Positions 22,481-33,200 of a stretch of DNA of 64,000 nucleotides are shown here, piece by piece; positions within the stretch are counted from its first letter, which is position 1; each line of letters starts with the position of its first letter. Made by a program: the position numbers and the translations under genes. Source of the stretch: Megalopta genalis (lineage: Eukaryota; Arthropoda; Insecta; Hymenoptera; Halictidae); assembly GCF_051020955.1 (NCBI RefSeq), contig NW_027476112.1, forward strand, positions 620,001-684,000, written 5' to 3'. The notes under the pieces are model-generated. The model was given only the letters and a program-made list of their open reading frames with translations. It was not told the origin of the DNA and did not search any database.

Positions 22481-22811
22481 TAAAAATGAAAATAGTTTCT
22501 CTAATAACAAATCATTTTAGAGCAGCAGCATCAGATGATAGATCTGGTAATTCATTTAATCCAAACATACCAAATCTACTATATTAACCAGCAGCAAAAA
22601 TGATTAAAGATTATAATTAAAGACATTATTTTATGTCGAATAATATCACTTTAATTAGTATATACTTTCATATATTTTATCATTAAATTAAGAATATATG
22701 GTTACTTTTGTTTAAATCAAAACAACTACCGTGAGAACTGTTTCTAGATCAAGATTTAGAAAGGTTTAACTATTTGTATTATTCTGACTCTGTTGCTCTC
22801 TCTTTCGATGA
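22481..22811. other. AT-rich gap, nothing recognised
   Basis: No coding signal or repeat stands out between the broken minus-strand gene and the plus-strand exon-like ORF that follows. A bidirectional promoter could lie here, but there is no direct evidence. Confidence 0.35.
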
Positions 22812-23117
22812 TTAGAGGAGCTTACCAGACAAATATTATCTGAAGCAGAACTACATACTAAAGGAGATGATAAAGATTATTCCAACGGCGAGAGAGAAAG
22901 AGCACTGAGAAATTTCTTTGAAATTCTTTTTAACCTCTTTGAAGTAGGTTTGGAACTGAAAGTCTACCAAATGCTCAAAGAGAAGAACGAAACAAACCTG
23001 ATTGCTGTAACAATGAAGTTTTTGCATGATAAGCTTAATAAATTAATCAAAAAGATTTCCAAATATGATGATTTGAACGTTAGAAAAATAATATACATTG
23101 CGCGGTTTTTGGAGTGA
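22812..23117 (+). CDS. Exon-like ORF of unknown function
   Basis: The frame is open for about 101 codons from 22812 to the TGA at 23115, without an initiating ATG near its start. It follows a pyrimidine-rich tract and an AG that could be a splice acceptor near 22815. The translation is charged and helical (RALRNFFEILFNLFEVG, then KVYQMLKEKNETNLIAVTMK). It reads like real protein rather than noise and is AT-rich like the nuclease-like gene. I do not recognise the family. Confidence 0.4.
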   Translation, partial: LEELTRQILSEAELHTKGDDKDYSNGERERALRNFFEILFNLFEVGLELKVYQMLKEKNETNLIAVTMKFLHDKLNKLIKKISKYDDLNVRKIIYIARFLE

Positions 23118-23379
23118 GAATGGGGGATAGACGCATCAATATGGTTTCTCTCTTTCTCTCTTCCGCTTGGTCCGCTATGAACGAAGCACGGTTTTTGGGA
23201 GTGAGAAAGAGATGGAGGATAGATGCGTCGCAACGGTTTCCGTCGCACACGACGAATGCATCGCATTTGTAACGAGTCTGGAGACGATTTCTAAGCAGTC
23301 TTCTTGTCTTATTGAATTGAATCATGTGGCGTTATTTTATCGCACTTGCATTTTTACATTGTAGGAAATGTTTTAGAGT
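23118..23379. repeat. Short local repeats, no gene
   Basis: The blocks near 23103 and 23190 both carry GTTTTTGG(G)AGTGAGAA followed by GATAGA(C/T)GC. They form an imperfect duplication with about 90 bp spacing. ORFs on both strands here have no recognisable domains. Confidence 0.45.
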
Positions 23380-23443
23380 GAGAGAGCGAGAAAGAGATGG
23401 GTAGATTAGAGAGGGAGCGCTTGCATTTTTACGACGTTGTGGA

Positions 23444-23514
23444 GAGTGAAGTGCGCGTGCGTGCATGTTAATAAATAGATGAAGCATAACGCGGAACAAA
23501 TTAAATCGTTGTCG
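23444..23514. repeat. Outer terminal remnant of the left element
   Basis: The segment with GCATGTTAATAAATAG and GAAGCATAACGCGGAACAAA is the reverse complement, with few differences, of 59685-59755 next to the outer terminal repeat of the right element. The rest of the terminal repeat, with the CGATATCGCTTCGC block, is not seen further left, so the end looks truncated. Confidence 0.6.
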
Positions 23515-23605
23515 TACAGTGGAAAGGTACGTGTTGCTATAGACATATATTTTGCAAAAAGTAAGTTTACGTTTAAGATGCCCGCAATAGATTTTAATTG
23601 GCGAT

Positions 23606-24139
23606 ATGGACGGTTTCTTCGTAGCCAACAAATTTAATTGTAAAGAATTAGCCATCGTAAATGCTCATACCACTGAATATGAATTATTTGAATTCGAATT
23701 GCGCGTTCGCTACATGGATTTATCCAGAAGCGATCAGAAGTCTGCATGGCATGTCTCGAATTTCGTGCACGGGATTCTATTTAAAAATTTACAGGAGAAA
23801 AAGAATTATCAACAAGAGGACATTGGCACTATTATGAAAAATTTCGTTCGAGACTAGAAGGATCCCGTCGTCGCGTACAAAGGGGTGCATATTGAAAAGG
23901 ATATTTTAAATAAAATAGGAGTTCGCATTTTCAATTTGGAATATCTCGGCTGTTCGAAATTCAATTCATTGATCGCGGAACCGATGTATCAAGAATACCA
24001 CATACCATGCAGGCTCCATTGCTGGACGCGAACTTCGAAAGAGAAGATTCAATATCATTATTGTTTGAGCGAAGTTCGTGTATTTTGGATGTGGCTAATG
24101 AAATCGAAGGGTAACACATTTTTTTTCTTTTTCTTTTAG
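23606..24139 (+). pseudogene. Polinton cargo protein, exonuclease-like family of unknown function
   Basis: Two frames in the same phase (23606-23857 and 23858-24139) are separated by one TAG at 23855. The N-terminus MDGFFVANKFNCKELAI and the later VAYKGVHIEKDIL with LEYLGCSKF match a family often found in arthropod Polinton neighbourhoods (memory). Its DxxGF...KEL start resembles the first strand of DEDD-type exonucleases, but that is only a suggestion. A GT near 24111 after WLMKSKG may be a donor, so more exons could exist. It sits outside the virion genes, as accessory cargo would. Confidence 0.5.
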
Positions 24140-24212
24140 TTACAATTATTTTTTATTTCTATCGCGCCTTTTTGTAGAGAGAGAAAGAGAGTGAGAGAGA
24201 ACGTTAGAACGT
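24140..24212. other. Purine-rich spacer between cargo genes
   Basis: A T-rich tract and a GAGA-repeat stretch (24177-24203) separate the exonuclease-like gene from the BIR gene. This may be a short promoter region; no TATA box is evident. Confidence 0.35.
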
Positions 24213-24657
24213 ATGGATTATCGGTGAGAAGAGGACAGGCTTCGCAGCTTTGAAAATTGGCCGGTCCCGTTTATTAAGCCGGAGGAGCTCGCGATCGCTG
24301 GATTTTATTATCTGAGGGAGGATGATTTCGTGGAATGCTTCATGTGAGGCATAGAACTCTATTGTTGGGAAGCCGGGGACAAACCCATGTTGGAGCATCG
24401 CTTTTGGTCCAGGAATTGTCCGTACGATCTTCGAACGACGTCGATACCGCCAAGAAGCGTGGACGAGTGTGGCATCCTTCACCAGACGATGGAGGAGAAG
24501 ACAGAGGCGTGTGCTATAATTGTGAGTTTGAAAATTAATGAAATTAAAAATTTATTTTAAAAAACGCTTGATTATAATATATGTTTAGCGCGCAATGTCC
24601 GTTTTGTCCATCAACGATGATGACGACAACGAGGGTGGTGGCGTCAACGATGAATAA
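24213..24657 (+). pseudogene. BIR-domain (inhibitor of apoptosis-like) gene, two exons, two stops
   Basis: Exon 1 (24213-24521) and exon 2 (24589-24657) join in phase across a 67-bp intron with GTGAGT and TTTAG borders, giving about 125 residues. Residues 10-70 form one BIR domain: RLRSFENWP, ELAIAGFYYL, CF, WEAGDKPMLEH and NCP. Spacing is that of the zinc site C-x2-C-x16-H-x6-C, but a TGA at 24345 stands at the second cysteine. Another TGA lies at codon 5 (24225). IAP proteins block caspases; baculoviruses use them to keep host cells alive. No RING finger is present. A host-derived cargo gene of the viral element is the likeliest origin. Confidence 0.8.
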
Positions 24658-24688
24658 AAAAAATGTAATAGAAAGTTTAAAATATTTT

Positions 24689-25618
24689 TTAATTTGTAAA
24701 TTTGCTGTGTAAAAGCATACGCATCAATCGAAAATAGGGATACATTTCCGAGTTCAGGTAAAGTCGAATATTGGATAATAAGCACGAATCGAATTGGGTT
24801 GAGTTTCTCTTTAAATCGTTTTTCCTTTCGGTTTGTAACGCGAATGTCACGTACCGCGGTTTTTTCATTTGCGGAGCTGTTTTTATCGCCCACGTGTGCT
24901 TCATGGTTGTTTGCAGCATCGGATATTTGTACAGTTACCACGAACGGAAACTCATGCTGATCGATCTTTCGCTCTCAAGAATACGCAGTATCGACAACTT
25001 GTGTATTTCATCCAAAGCGACGTGCGGTATTCTCCATTGAATTTTATACAAATCCAGGACAGGTTTCGCATTGTCGGACCAGCTTCGTAACGCGTTAGCG
25101 TCGTTGCGTGCGCGAATCAAAATCAATCCGTGCCGAGCATTTATTACAACGCGTTTGTAATCTTCGCAGAAGCCTAGCAATGTGTTCATAGGCACGCAAA
25201 AGTTGAAATTTAGCAAATTCGTAGGCGTTGCGGTGAGAGTTTCCCTCCGTTGATCGCCGTTTCTGTATATCCAGCCCTCGTTGGACTGCGCGTTCTTCGT
25301 AATGTTCAGACTGATGTAATTCTTCAAGGTCGTCGTTGTACCGGGATTTCTGGACCGATCGATTTCCACTCCGTCCAGTTCGTAACGGATCTCGTCGAAC
25401 ATAAACGCTACCGCATTGTTCTCTAGAGCCACCGTGTCGTTGGTCGATCCTCCCGGTAGGCTGAGTCCTCCCTCCACGTATAAGAAGCTTTTACACGGAA
25501 GAGTGTACAAGACTTGCTGTTGAATGGGTATTCTTATCTCATCACTGTTTCTAAACGTTGTGTTGGCGTGCGGATTGTAGGTGTGCAGGTCAAAGATGTT
25601 CAAAATGTCGTCGGACAT
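24689..25618 (-). pseudogene. Major capsid protein (double jelly-roll), left copy
   Basis: The start is the ATG at 25618 (MSDDILN), matching MSYDILN in the right copy. The ORF extends upstream in frame to 25795, but that leader is broken in the right copy. Conserved blocks are DLHTYNPHANTTF, VAFMFDEIRYELDGVEIDR, NFNFCVPMNTLLGFCEDY and KPRYVTFALQTERK. A TAA at 24935 interrupts the frame, and near 24740 a frame change truncates the C-terminal domain. The protein would build the hexon-like shell. It is the family's standard capsid gene, placed next to the penton and protease genes. Confidence 0.82.
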
Positions 25619-25800
25619 GGCGGTGAAGCGAGTTCGATTACTTGGTAACGATAAGTCCCAAAGATCGCAGATATTCCACGTTTCTGTTAGTTTCCTCGTC
25701 TTCTTCTTCTCCTTATTGTTGTTGTTATTTCGAAACGGCGCACCGTTTTTTATGTTCGACGTATTCGATATCGTATTATTATTATGAATTAACATAACGG

Positions 25801-26539
25801 TTATGTCAAGGTTATGAGACGGTTCGACGAACGTGCGATTTCTTCGTTTCGAAAATCAATCAATTGTCCAGACTGGTCCACGATGCGAATCGTTAAATCA
25901 TCCATTGATCGTGTAACGATTGGAAGGTAATTGACTCGTGCTGGCGTTTCCGATATTTTATACCCCGGCGATACGTTGGGCGCGAATTCGTGTATCATGT
26001 GAAACAGTATCCCGTTATCGTACGAACCGGTGGTTACGTTGCATTCTATTCGAATATTATTCGTGTTAATGATATTTACGGAAGTGTCCGATACATGCCA
26101 CGAGTTCGGTGATAGAATGCGATTCCTAGAGAATCCTAAGATAGGACCCACGGTGTCAGGTTTCGCAAAATCTATCTTATATGCACTTTTAATTTCGCTT
26201 TTCATAGTGTTGTTGTTCGCTCGTAGGATTAGTGGATATTTTACATCGTTGTTATCTTTGGTTGGAGAAGGATACCGCGCGCTTAACTCACGCCTCAAGT
26301 AAGCGTTGATCACCTCCAGTTCGTGCGAACCGTCCGGGATGATTATCTCCTCACCCTCGTCACCGAAATAAAATTTATTGTTTCCGATATTTGAACTGAT
26401 GTATGGTATCGTGTAATAAGTTTGCAAATCGAGCAGGCCCAGTTCGTAATCAGTATTGTTGAAATATAATATATAGGCGGGAATTACTTGGACGATAACG
26501 TGATGATATTCTTCCCGATAACGTGAACGTGTATGACAT
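25801..26539 (-). pseudogene. Minor capsid (penton-type) protein, left copy
   Basis: The main frame (26427-25801) encodes FYFGDEGEEIIIPDGSHELE, LGFSRNRIL, FHMIHEFAPNVSPGYKI and IRIVDQSGQLIDFRNEE, a pattern of Polinton penton proteins. The start, by comparison with the right copy, is the ATG at 26539 (MSYTFT). A frameshift separates the first 20 or so residues. The last residues differ from the right copy. The protein would form the five-fold vertices of the capsid. It lies between the major capsid gene and the protease, the usual order. Confidence 0.75.
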
Positions 26540-26551
26540 CCTTGCGACGAA

Positions 26552-26857
26552 CTATATCAGAGTTCCTCGCAGAAGTTTCACACACAATTGTCCGCACACG
26601 CTTTCGTCGTAACTTTGATAAATCTTGTGATTGTACGAGATCGCCGTGTTCGGTCCGAAATAACGAATCAATTCGATCGGTGGTCGAAGATCTCCAAAAC
26701 TATCGAAGTAACTGACTTGCGAACTATGCTTTATATACGGGACCCAGTACGTTCCTGAACCATGACCGCTATCCAGATTCACTATTCCTCGTTCGTTTAC
26801 CCATACTTGTTTCGGCAATTCATCGCGCATGAAAACTCCGCGAAAATGCGGTAATTT
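26552..26857 (-). pseudogene. Adenain-like cysteine protease, left copy
   Basis: The frame encodes the maturation protease of Polintons and adenoviruses, which cleaves capsid precursors. Visible motifs are VWVNERGIVNLDS, YFDSFGDLRPP, YNHKIYQ and CGQLC with the nucleophilic cysteine. The usual catalytic histidine in GTHWV is tyrosine here (GTYWV), whereas the right copy keeps histidine. A 14-bp deletion between AAAATT repeats shifts the N-terminus relative to the right copy. It directly follows the pVI/pX-like gene and may overlap it. Confidence 0.78.
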
Positions 26858-27223
26858 TCAATTCAACGTCCGTCGCCGAGTTATCTTTTTCCTTTCTTTT
26901 GTCTTTTTTTTTCTTTTCTTCATTCCTTTTCCACGTTTGTACGGTGTGATACACTCCACGGCCCTCCATAGCGCGATTGTGTCGTCGCGCTTCTTCCAAT
27001 TGTTTCTTCGCAGCCTTCGCATCGTTTATCGTTTTGATCACCCCAGCAGCGCCACCTGTCAACGCTCCCAAAGCTCCCAAAGCGGGTAACAACAGCGGTA
27101 GAAAGCCGCCTCGTTTGGCGATCGGTAGAATTCTTTCGATACTGTTTCTACCTTTTTTCTCTTTCCTTTGACCGTTCGTCGGTCATCCTCCTTCTTCTTC
27201 TTCTTCAGACCCATACCTAGTCT
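26820..27223 (-). pseudogene. pVI/pX-like small virion protein, left copy
   Basis: The frame holds KRGGFLPLLLPALGALGA, a hydrophobic segment, then AKAAKKQLEEARRHNRAMEG and a basic tail. Adenovirus pX/pVI-like proteins in Polintons have this layout: a glycine- and alanine-rich membrane-active part, then a helical basic part. An upstream basic start (MGLKKKKKEDD at about 27213) is out of phase through a shift in an A-run. The tail is shifted by one base relative to the right copy. The protein may help membrane penetration or core packing. Confidence 0.65.
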
Positions 27224-27225
27224 CA

Positions 27226-27361
27226 TCAGAGCTGTTTTAACCAGTCCGTAACGGTATATGGAACTGTTTTTACCAGTCCGTAATGGTATACAGAGCTGTT
27301 GTTACCAATCTGTAACGGTATACAGAGCAGTTTTACCAGTCTGTAAATGGTATATGGAGCT
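27226..27361. repeat. Tandem repeats of about 33 bp between divergent gene sets, left copy
   Basis: About four units carry CCAGT(C/T)(C/T)GTAA(C/T)GGTATA followed by (C/T)(A/G)GAGCTGTT. The same unit, inverted, occurs four times at 57842-57974 in the right element, at the matching place upstream of the pVI/pX-like gene. It separates leftward virion genes from the rightward ATPase, so it may hold a shared promoter or a replication signal. Confidence 0.8.
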
Positions 27362-27451
27362 GTTATGCGAAGGTTTGTTTTATTTTTCTGTTGATTATGA
27401 AAAAAGAAAAAAATGTACGTACGCCAGTGTACATAGAGATGCGCTCTATCA

Positions 27452-28172
27452 TTGGAATACTGGGAGATTGATATCTATAGTTTCGTACGACAGTCCTTGA
27501 ATATCCGGGTTCCGACCTGCCGCACGTTCGACGACCACGATGAGATAATTCGGAAACACGGATCATTGCTACCGAGTACTATACGGTGCGTGATAAGCGG
27601 CCCGTCGGGATGTGGTAAAACGAACGTCATGATTAGCCTGTTGGAAAGTCCGAATGGACTGCGATTCGCAAATGTGTATGTGTATTCGAAATCGTTACGT
27701 CAGCCAAAATATCAATACTTGAACAACTTGTTCTCGCACGTGGGCAAGGACGTAGGTTACTTTGCCTATTCGGACAACGCGGACGTGATTCCCCCGGCGG
27801 ATGCTCGACCGAATTCGATATTTATCTTCGACGACGTTGCTTGTGATGAACAGGACGTTATGAGAGAATATTTCGCGATGGGCAGACATTCGCACGTCGA
27901 TTGTTTCTATCTGTCGCAATCATACGCGAGAATACCCAAACATTTGATGCGCGACAATGCCAATCTATTGATTATATTCAATCAAGATGCCATGAATCTG
28001 CGACACGTTCAGCAGGATCATGTGAATACCGATATGTCGTTCGAAAGTTTCAACGCAGTTTGTTCAAGGTGTTGGCGAAACAAGTATGAATTCCTTGTAA
28101 TCGACAAAGACAGCCCTGTGAACTGAGGACGTTACAGACGCGGATTTAACGAATTCGTCGTGCTGTGATCCA
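27452..28172 (+). pseudogene. FtsK/HerA-type genome packaging ATPase, left copy only
   Basis: The frame from the ATG at 27452 encodes TFDDHDEIIRKHGSLLPS, the Walker A loop GPSGCGKT near residue 50, the Walker B strand SIFIFDDVACDEQD near 120, then FYLSQSYARIPKHLMRDN. The family packages DNA into the capsid. A TGA at 28124 interrupts the frame, and the typical basic C-terminus (GRYRRGF) follows in phase to about 28172. Only this one lesion is visible. The right element has no ATPase gene. Confidence 0.85.
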
Positions 28173-28178
28173 GCTCAT

Positions 28179-29268
28179 TTGGACGGTAAGAGGTGTCGGT
28201 GTCACATCGTGCTCCCACTCGATATGCGTCCGTCAAAGAAAAACCTGCGAGCTGCCATCGTTAAGGAAATAGCTAAGACCAGTGACGTCATACGTAAAAA
28301 GAGTTTAGCCTTGAAAGTTGGGAAAATGGATGTACAGTCCAACATTGAGACGAATTTACGTCCGATCGTGGAACCGTTGAAACAGCTGGTTCAAAATACA
28401 GCTACGGAAGCGAAAGATAATACACCAATCGCGGATCGATCGTTGGATTTGCAAACACAGTAGCCGCTGTTCTCTGTGAAGAAAGTGGAGAGAAAATTGA
28501 TTAAGAAAAAGAGGAAACACGATGTAGCGGCATTAACTCCAAGGATGCATTTGAAAAAGAAGAAGAATAAAGTATATTCCCCCATCGGTGTCAGCGATGA
28601 CGTCGATTATGTTGACGTTGACGACAACAACGTCGACGATACGGACAGCAATATGGTGCTCGAACCAACACCTTCAATGCATCAGGAGAAGGAGGGAGTT
28701 TTCGAATCATCTCCAACGGCTGCAACATCGTTCGAATTATCGGTGCGAAATATTTTGAGAAATCCTGAAAAGCACCGCGACGAACACGAGCATTTGTGCA
28801 GTAATCTTGGACCTATAGCGAGCGAATACTTGAGAAATGTTTTTAGCGGGCCGCCGAAAAGTCAGGACAATGTGTACGGAGTGTATTTTCATAATAACAA
28901 ACTGATGCTTGGAAACGTTGCGTTCGACGTGGAAATCAACGATGATATTGTTATTAATAAAATTAGGTACAGAGGAACTCCAGGTCTCTACGCATTGATA
29001 TTCAAAAGAATACCCAACGAGAACCTGTACACCGAGAACGATAAGGAAATTTATAGAAACATTCTCATCGCTACGCATACGCACCGACGTGGTAATCAGA
29101 TGATGGGAAATAAGGGCTACAAGTACAAAACTGTTATAGGACCAATGTTCTGGTTGATCGTTTGAAATTGTTGATGGCATCGAAAAATGCTAGCCATACC
29201 AACCACGACAATGAAATAACATCCATAATCGAAGAACTTTGCGAAGCTGGATTGATTATAAATTAAAT
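28179..29268 (+). pseudogene. DUF8207-like Polinton protein, left copy only
   Basis: The frame 28179-29165 has one TAG at 28461. It encodes a basic helical start (RKKSLALKVGKMD), an acidic middle, then YGVYFHNNKLMLGN, the signature RYRGTPGLYALIF and KGYKYK. A deletion near 29150 removes part of the domain. The conserved end (LLMASKNAS, then NEITSIIEELCEAGLI) follows in another frame to about 29268. From memory this corresponds to the DUF8207 domain common in arthropods and Polintons; its function is unknown. It lies just downstream of the ATPase on the same strand. Confidence 0.65.
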
Positions 29269-29277
29269 TGCTCGAAT

Positions 29278-29663
29278 ATTTATTACGTTAGTAACGAATG
29301 AAATGCCCGTTGGTAAATTTATCAAATGGTTCGATAAAATGAGTATCCGTTGGAATTGCTGGAAAACAAACAAACGTTATCCGTGGACGAACATTGGGAG
29401 GACAGATTTAATAATACCGAGTTCAGACTCGACGACGTTTGCTGGCAAATACAACAGATCGAGCAACAGCAAGATTTACTCCAGTTGTTGGTGTTGAAGA
29501 AGAAGACAGAGTACGCCCGAGTAGAAAGTATTGGCAGATACTTCAACTTTTTATTCGATATGTAAAAATTATGTACACGACAATGCCATATGCTCGATCG
29601 GCAATTTGTACTATGCGCGAGGCGCTAAGATCGCTCGTTTCGCAAATCCTACGACGAACGATG
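29278..29663 (+). pseudogene. Fibre-like gene, N-terminal remnant cut by a deletion
   Basis: Frames here encode KQTLSVDEHWEDRFNN and DDVCWQIQQIEQQQ, then SICKNYVHDNAICSIGN and KIARFANPTTNDD. The latter match the start of the right-copy fibre gene (57531-57330). At about 29663 the sequence jumps to the inverted accessory gene. The adjoining sequence in both parents shares CGTC, so this is a deletion joint. Confidence 0.7.
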
Positions 29664-29996
29664 ACGAACTCGACGCGCAAATTTTCATCCATGCGTACAC
29701 AAATTTCAAGGAACTTGAAATAATTGCCGGCTATGGAGTATCTTCTATCCAAGATTCGTGCGTTGCGCGGTATCTGCAACTACTTCTGCTGCGACTGGGG
29801 TTGCGACTGTTGAAACGTCCGTTTCATCGAAATGGAGTATCTATAAAAAAAGAAATATATAACATACAGTATTTTTTTCTTTTTTTCATAAAAGGAACTT
29901 TTTATTTTCTTCAAACTTTCTTTTACTTACCCATAATTTTTATAATCGTTGTGAGATCCATTTTTATGTAGAAAATTATTGGTTTGATTCGACATT
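29663..29996 (-). pseudogene. Accessory gene remnant, left copy
   Basis: On the minus strand, exon 1 (29996-29932, MSNQTNNFLHKNGSHND) ends at a GTAAGT donor, and after a short intron the sequence continues to RRYSIAGNYFKFLEICVR. It is then cut at 29663 where the right copy goes on for another 150 residues. The right copy (53532-54287) is the better version. A TATA box (TATATATAAG on the minus strand) lies near 30077-30088. Confidence 0.6.
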
Positions 29997-30221
29997 GTGA
30001 ATATTATAATACTGAAGAACAACTGCGCAATAAGTAATCTGTAGAACGCACTACTCGCTGTACGCAATGTCAAAAGCTTATATATATACAATTCCCCTAC
30101 CGCCCCCCTTCTTACACGTAAGATAATACAAGGAGCGTATACGCCCCTTCCGCTTACAAATAAAAAGTGAACACGCGCGCAACATGGGATTCGGAACATC
30201 GATGAAATTATATAACCGCTT

Positions 30222-33200
30222 TTATTTTTTCTCACTCCCCACCTTCGCGATTTTATAATGTCCCCAAGGAAGGGTTTCGATCGAATTGTTTAAAATGTAT
30301 CGCTTATCATCGTATGGACTCAATGCTAATTTACTCTGCGATACTGAATACACTTGATGTTGTATAGACATTATCAATTTAACGCAAACTGATTTTTCTA
30401 GATGATCGTGAAGGCATGCTAAATAGTCGTCGAAAGTTATATTTTTAATAGTCACGTTAGTCTTAATTCCTTTAATCTTTTTTACATCGTCTTTGTTCTG
30501 TGCCCGAATCGCATACATTTTCGAGCGAAGACCCACAAACTCTGTCATGATTTTACCTCCATTCTCATCCTTCATTAATCCTAATACTTTATTGTTCGCG
30601 ATCGGAAAACCATACGCGTTATTTCTGTCATAATTGGAAGTATCGTATCGGTGAATGTCACGTTTTATCATCTCGTACGCGTCGTTGCAAATAATCTGAT
30701 AAATTAAACTGTCCGTGTCCGCGAACAAAATCCTGCATCTTTCTTGAAAATTTGGAAGCATGTAGCCATAATGAAAATCATACAAATGTAATTTTGATAT
30801 GTCCAACACTGACATGCCTATGTAAATAGGTTTATAAAATTTAATAGAAAGCTGGTTCATTTAAACTGCGACAAAATCCTCGGAGAATACGGTACAGCTA
30901 TGGAAATTTGATCGAGCTATTAAACGCTCAGCACCGTGTCGACCGCTCCATCGCGAGAGCAACTTTACGTTCACATGATTTCGAACGTTCTCCATCGTTT
31001 TTCTAAACACTGCATTGTTCATCAGTTTGAGCAGATTCTTCGAGAAGTCATTGTTTGCGTTGGCGCGCAACCTCGTATTTAAATCTATGTAACGGCGTAA
31101 CCAACATGATTGTTCAAACTTCAGTATACGATGTGAATTTTCTTTAATTTTAAATTATACCTCAAACATTGCCGGAGGTATCGATAATGGAGAACGTAAC
31201 GATTCTTATCGCTAAGCGTTGTCAACAGTTTCTTTTGCAACGCCCCAACCTCGTGAATCGGGCAAAATGGAAGATCCGCGTGAGCATCATGAATTTCCTG
31301 AGGATACTCTAAATCGACCTCTAAAATGTACCCGACGGGACTGTCGATCGGCACGGAATCGATGTTGAAATTGCTCGTATTGTCAACCCATTGGAAACCC
31401 AGTGCGGCAAAGGCTGCGACATGGCCCAGTCATACAAATTATTAACATCGAAATACATCAGATAGCTGGACGGTTCGGTCGAATCTTACGTCGACGTATA
31501 CTTGTTATTCGCGCGCGCGTAACGATGCGAACATTGACTCAACCCACCTCGTATTCCCCGCTCCACGAACAAAAGCATGTCAACGTCGGTGAACAATTCC
31601 AACTCGATCTTCGTTAATTTTAGCATCGCGTCCCACGCGAAACCGAGCAACGTATAATAGTGCGCTGGATCGAGTTTATAATTCTCGAGCGACTTTTCGC
31701 GAAAATTTTCAAACACGTCGGCCAACAACAACACATCCAATTTCAAGTACAAGTACTGTCCTAACGTTTGTATACCGAAACGTGACCAAACTTCGTTCGC
31801 GTGACAGTAGTCGACGTCGGATATCTCGCTGTCGCATAACTGATTATAAAATGCTTCGCGCGGTGGTAAACAAGTGTCGCTTAATTTGTCATAGGTCGAT
31901 ACATAGTCGTATGGGAAAATGCCTTTCCTGGTTAGAAGATGAAAATCATCGTTCGAAAGACGATTGAATTGGCTCCTCGCGATACGCAAGTCGCTCTTGT
32001 CCAAGTACGACGACAACTTGTCCAGACTCGAATTCAGGAACTTGAACGAATCGATGAACCGAAACTTTATGCACTTCTTCCACGATTTTTTGATCACATC
32101 GTTATTCCTCTTAGTGTGTTTCGCGAAAGAAATGTACTTCTCTTTCGTCAGCGGTAACGCGTCTATTTTACCTTCGAACGCGTTTGCCAATTCTTTGATG
32201 AAAAAGTGTGCGTCGAAGCCGGACAAATTGTGAAAAACCACCGGTATCACGTACGAGGATTGATAGCTCAGATTGCAACGGCTGTGCGCCGGACCCCGAT
32301 ACGCACCTGTGAAATGACAATGATCACGCACTCGCACGTCGTCATTACCGAGTGGTTCTTCGCACACGTGACAATACGTGGCGGTACGAAAAGTTGAGAT
32401 TTGCGCGGCGGTCAACGGAGCCATTGGAACCGTTCGATCAAACACCGGCTGCAATTTACAGCTCAACTCGTACAACTTCGATGCAAACCATGTGGTACAA
32501 TCTTTCTCATCACGATAAGCCCGATACTCGCTCAACGAACTGTCGTATCGACAATGGAGGTAGTAGCCTACGCTGAAGGCATGGTGATGTTGATATCTAC
32601 AGTAAGCTCCATGACCTTGATCTTTCTGTTTCTCCAGCAGGCATTCCAAGTCTGCGTAGATAACGAACGGTGTCGGTTCCTTGTACGCATAATTCTTGAA
32701 CTTCAGCCACTTATCGTCTTCCGTCGGAAGTTTCAAAGCACATTCATTCATTCGACTGCAATCGATCTCGTGAATGTTCAATTTTTCCTGCGATTTGAAA
32801 TATTGTAGACACCTGACAAAAAAAACATAATTTTTTAATTTAATTTTTCTCGCCCACCACCATCACCACCATCATCCAAAAGAAAGAAAAAAAATTTACA
32901 TGTGTGGATCTTACCGATCGCAAATATGCTTGTTGTGCTGCGTGCTGATCTGAGATGAAACCAGACGAGATAAATTCCTAATACAGAGATAATGATTGCG
33001 CAAGTTTTCAGAGTCGTGTATGAGCAGCAAATTTACATATTTCTCCCGTTTCGTTGAGGTCAAATGCAACGTCCGACATCTTTCTTGTTCCCCTCCCCAT
33101 TCGAACACGTTCACGGAAACGTCGTTCGCTTTTTCGATCTTTGGTATGTCCTTGAACAACATCGGCAATTGGAATCCCGCGGTGCGGAGCACGACACTGT

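Noticed and set aside
24204..24538. 92- and 67-codon ORFs overlapping the BIR gene
   Set aside because: They run antisense or out of frame through the BIR domain; the zinc-ligand spacing identifies the correct frame.
27363..27566. 67-codon minus-strand ORF upstream of the ATPase
   Set aside because: Overlaps the ATPase start in antisense; the plus frame carries Walker motifs.
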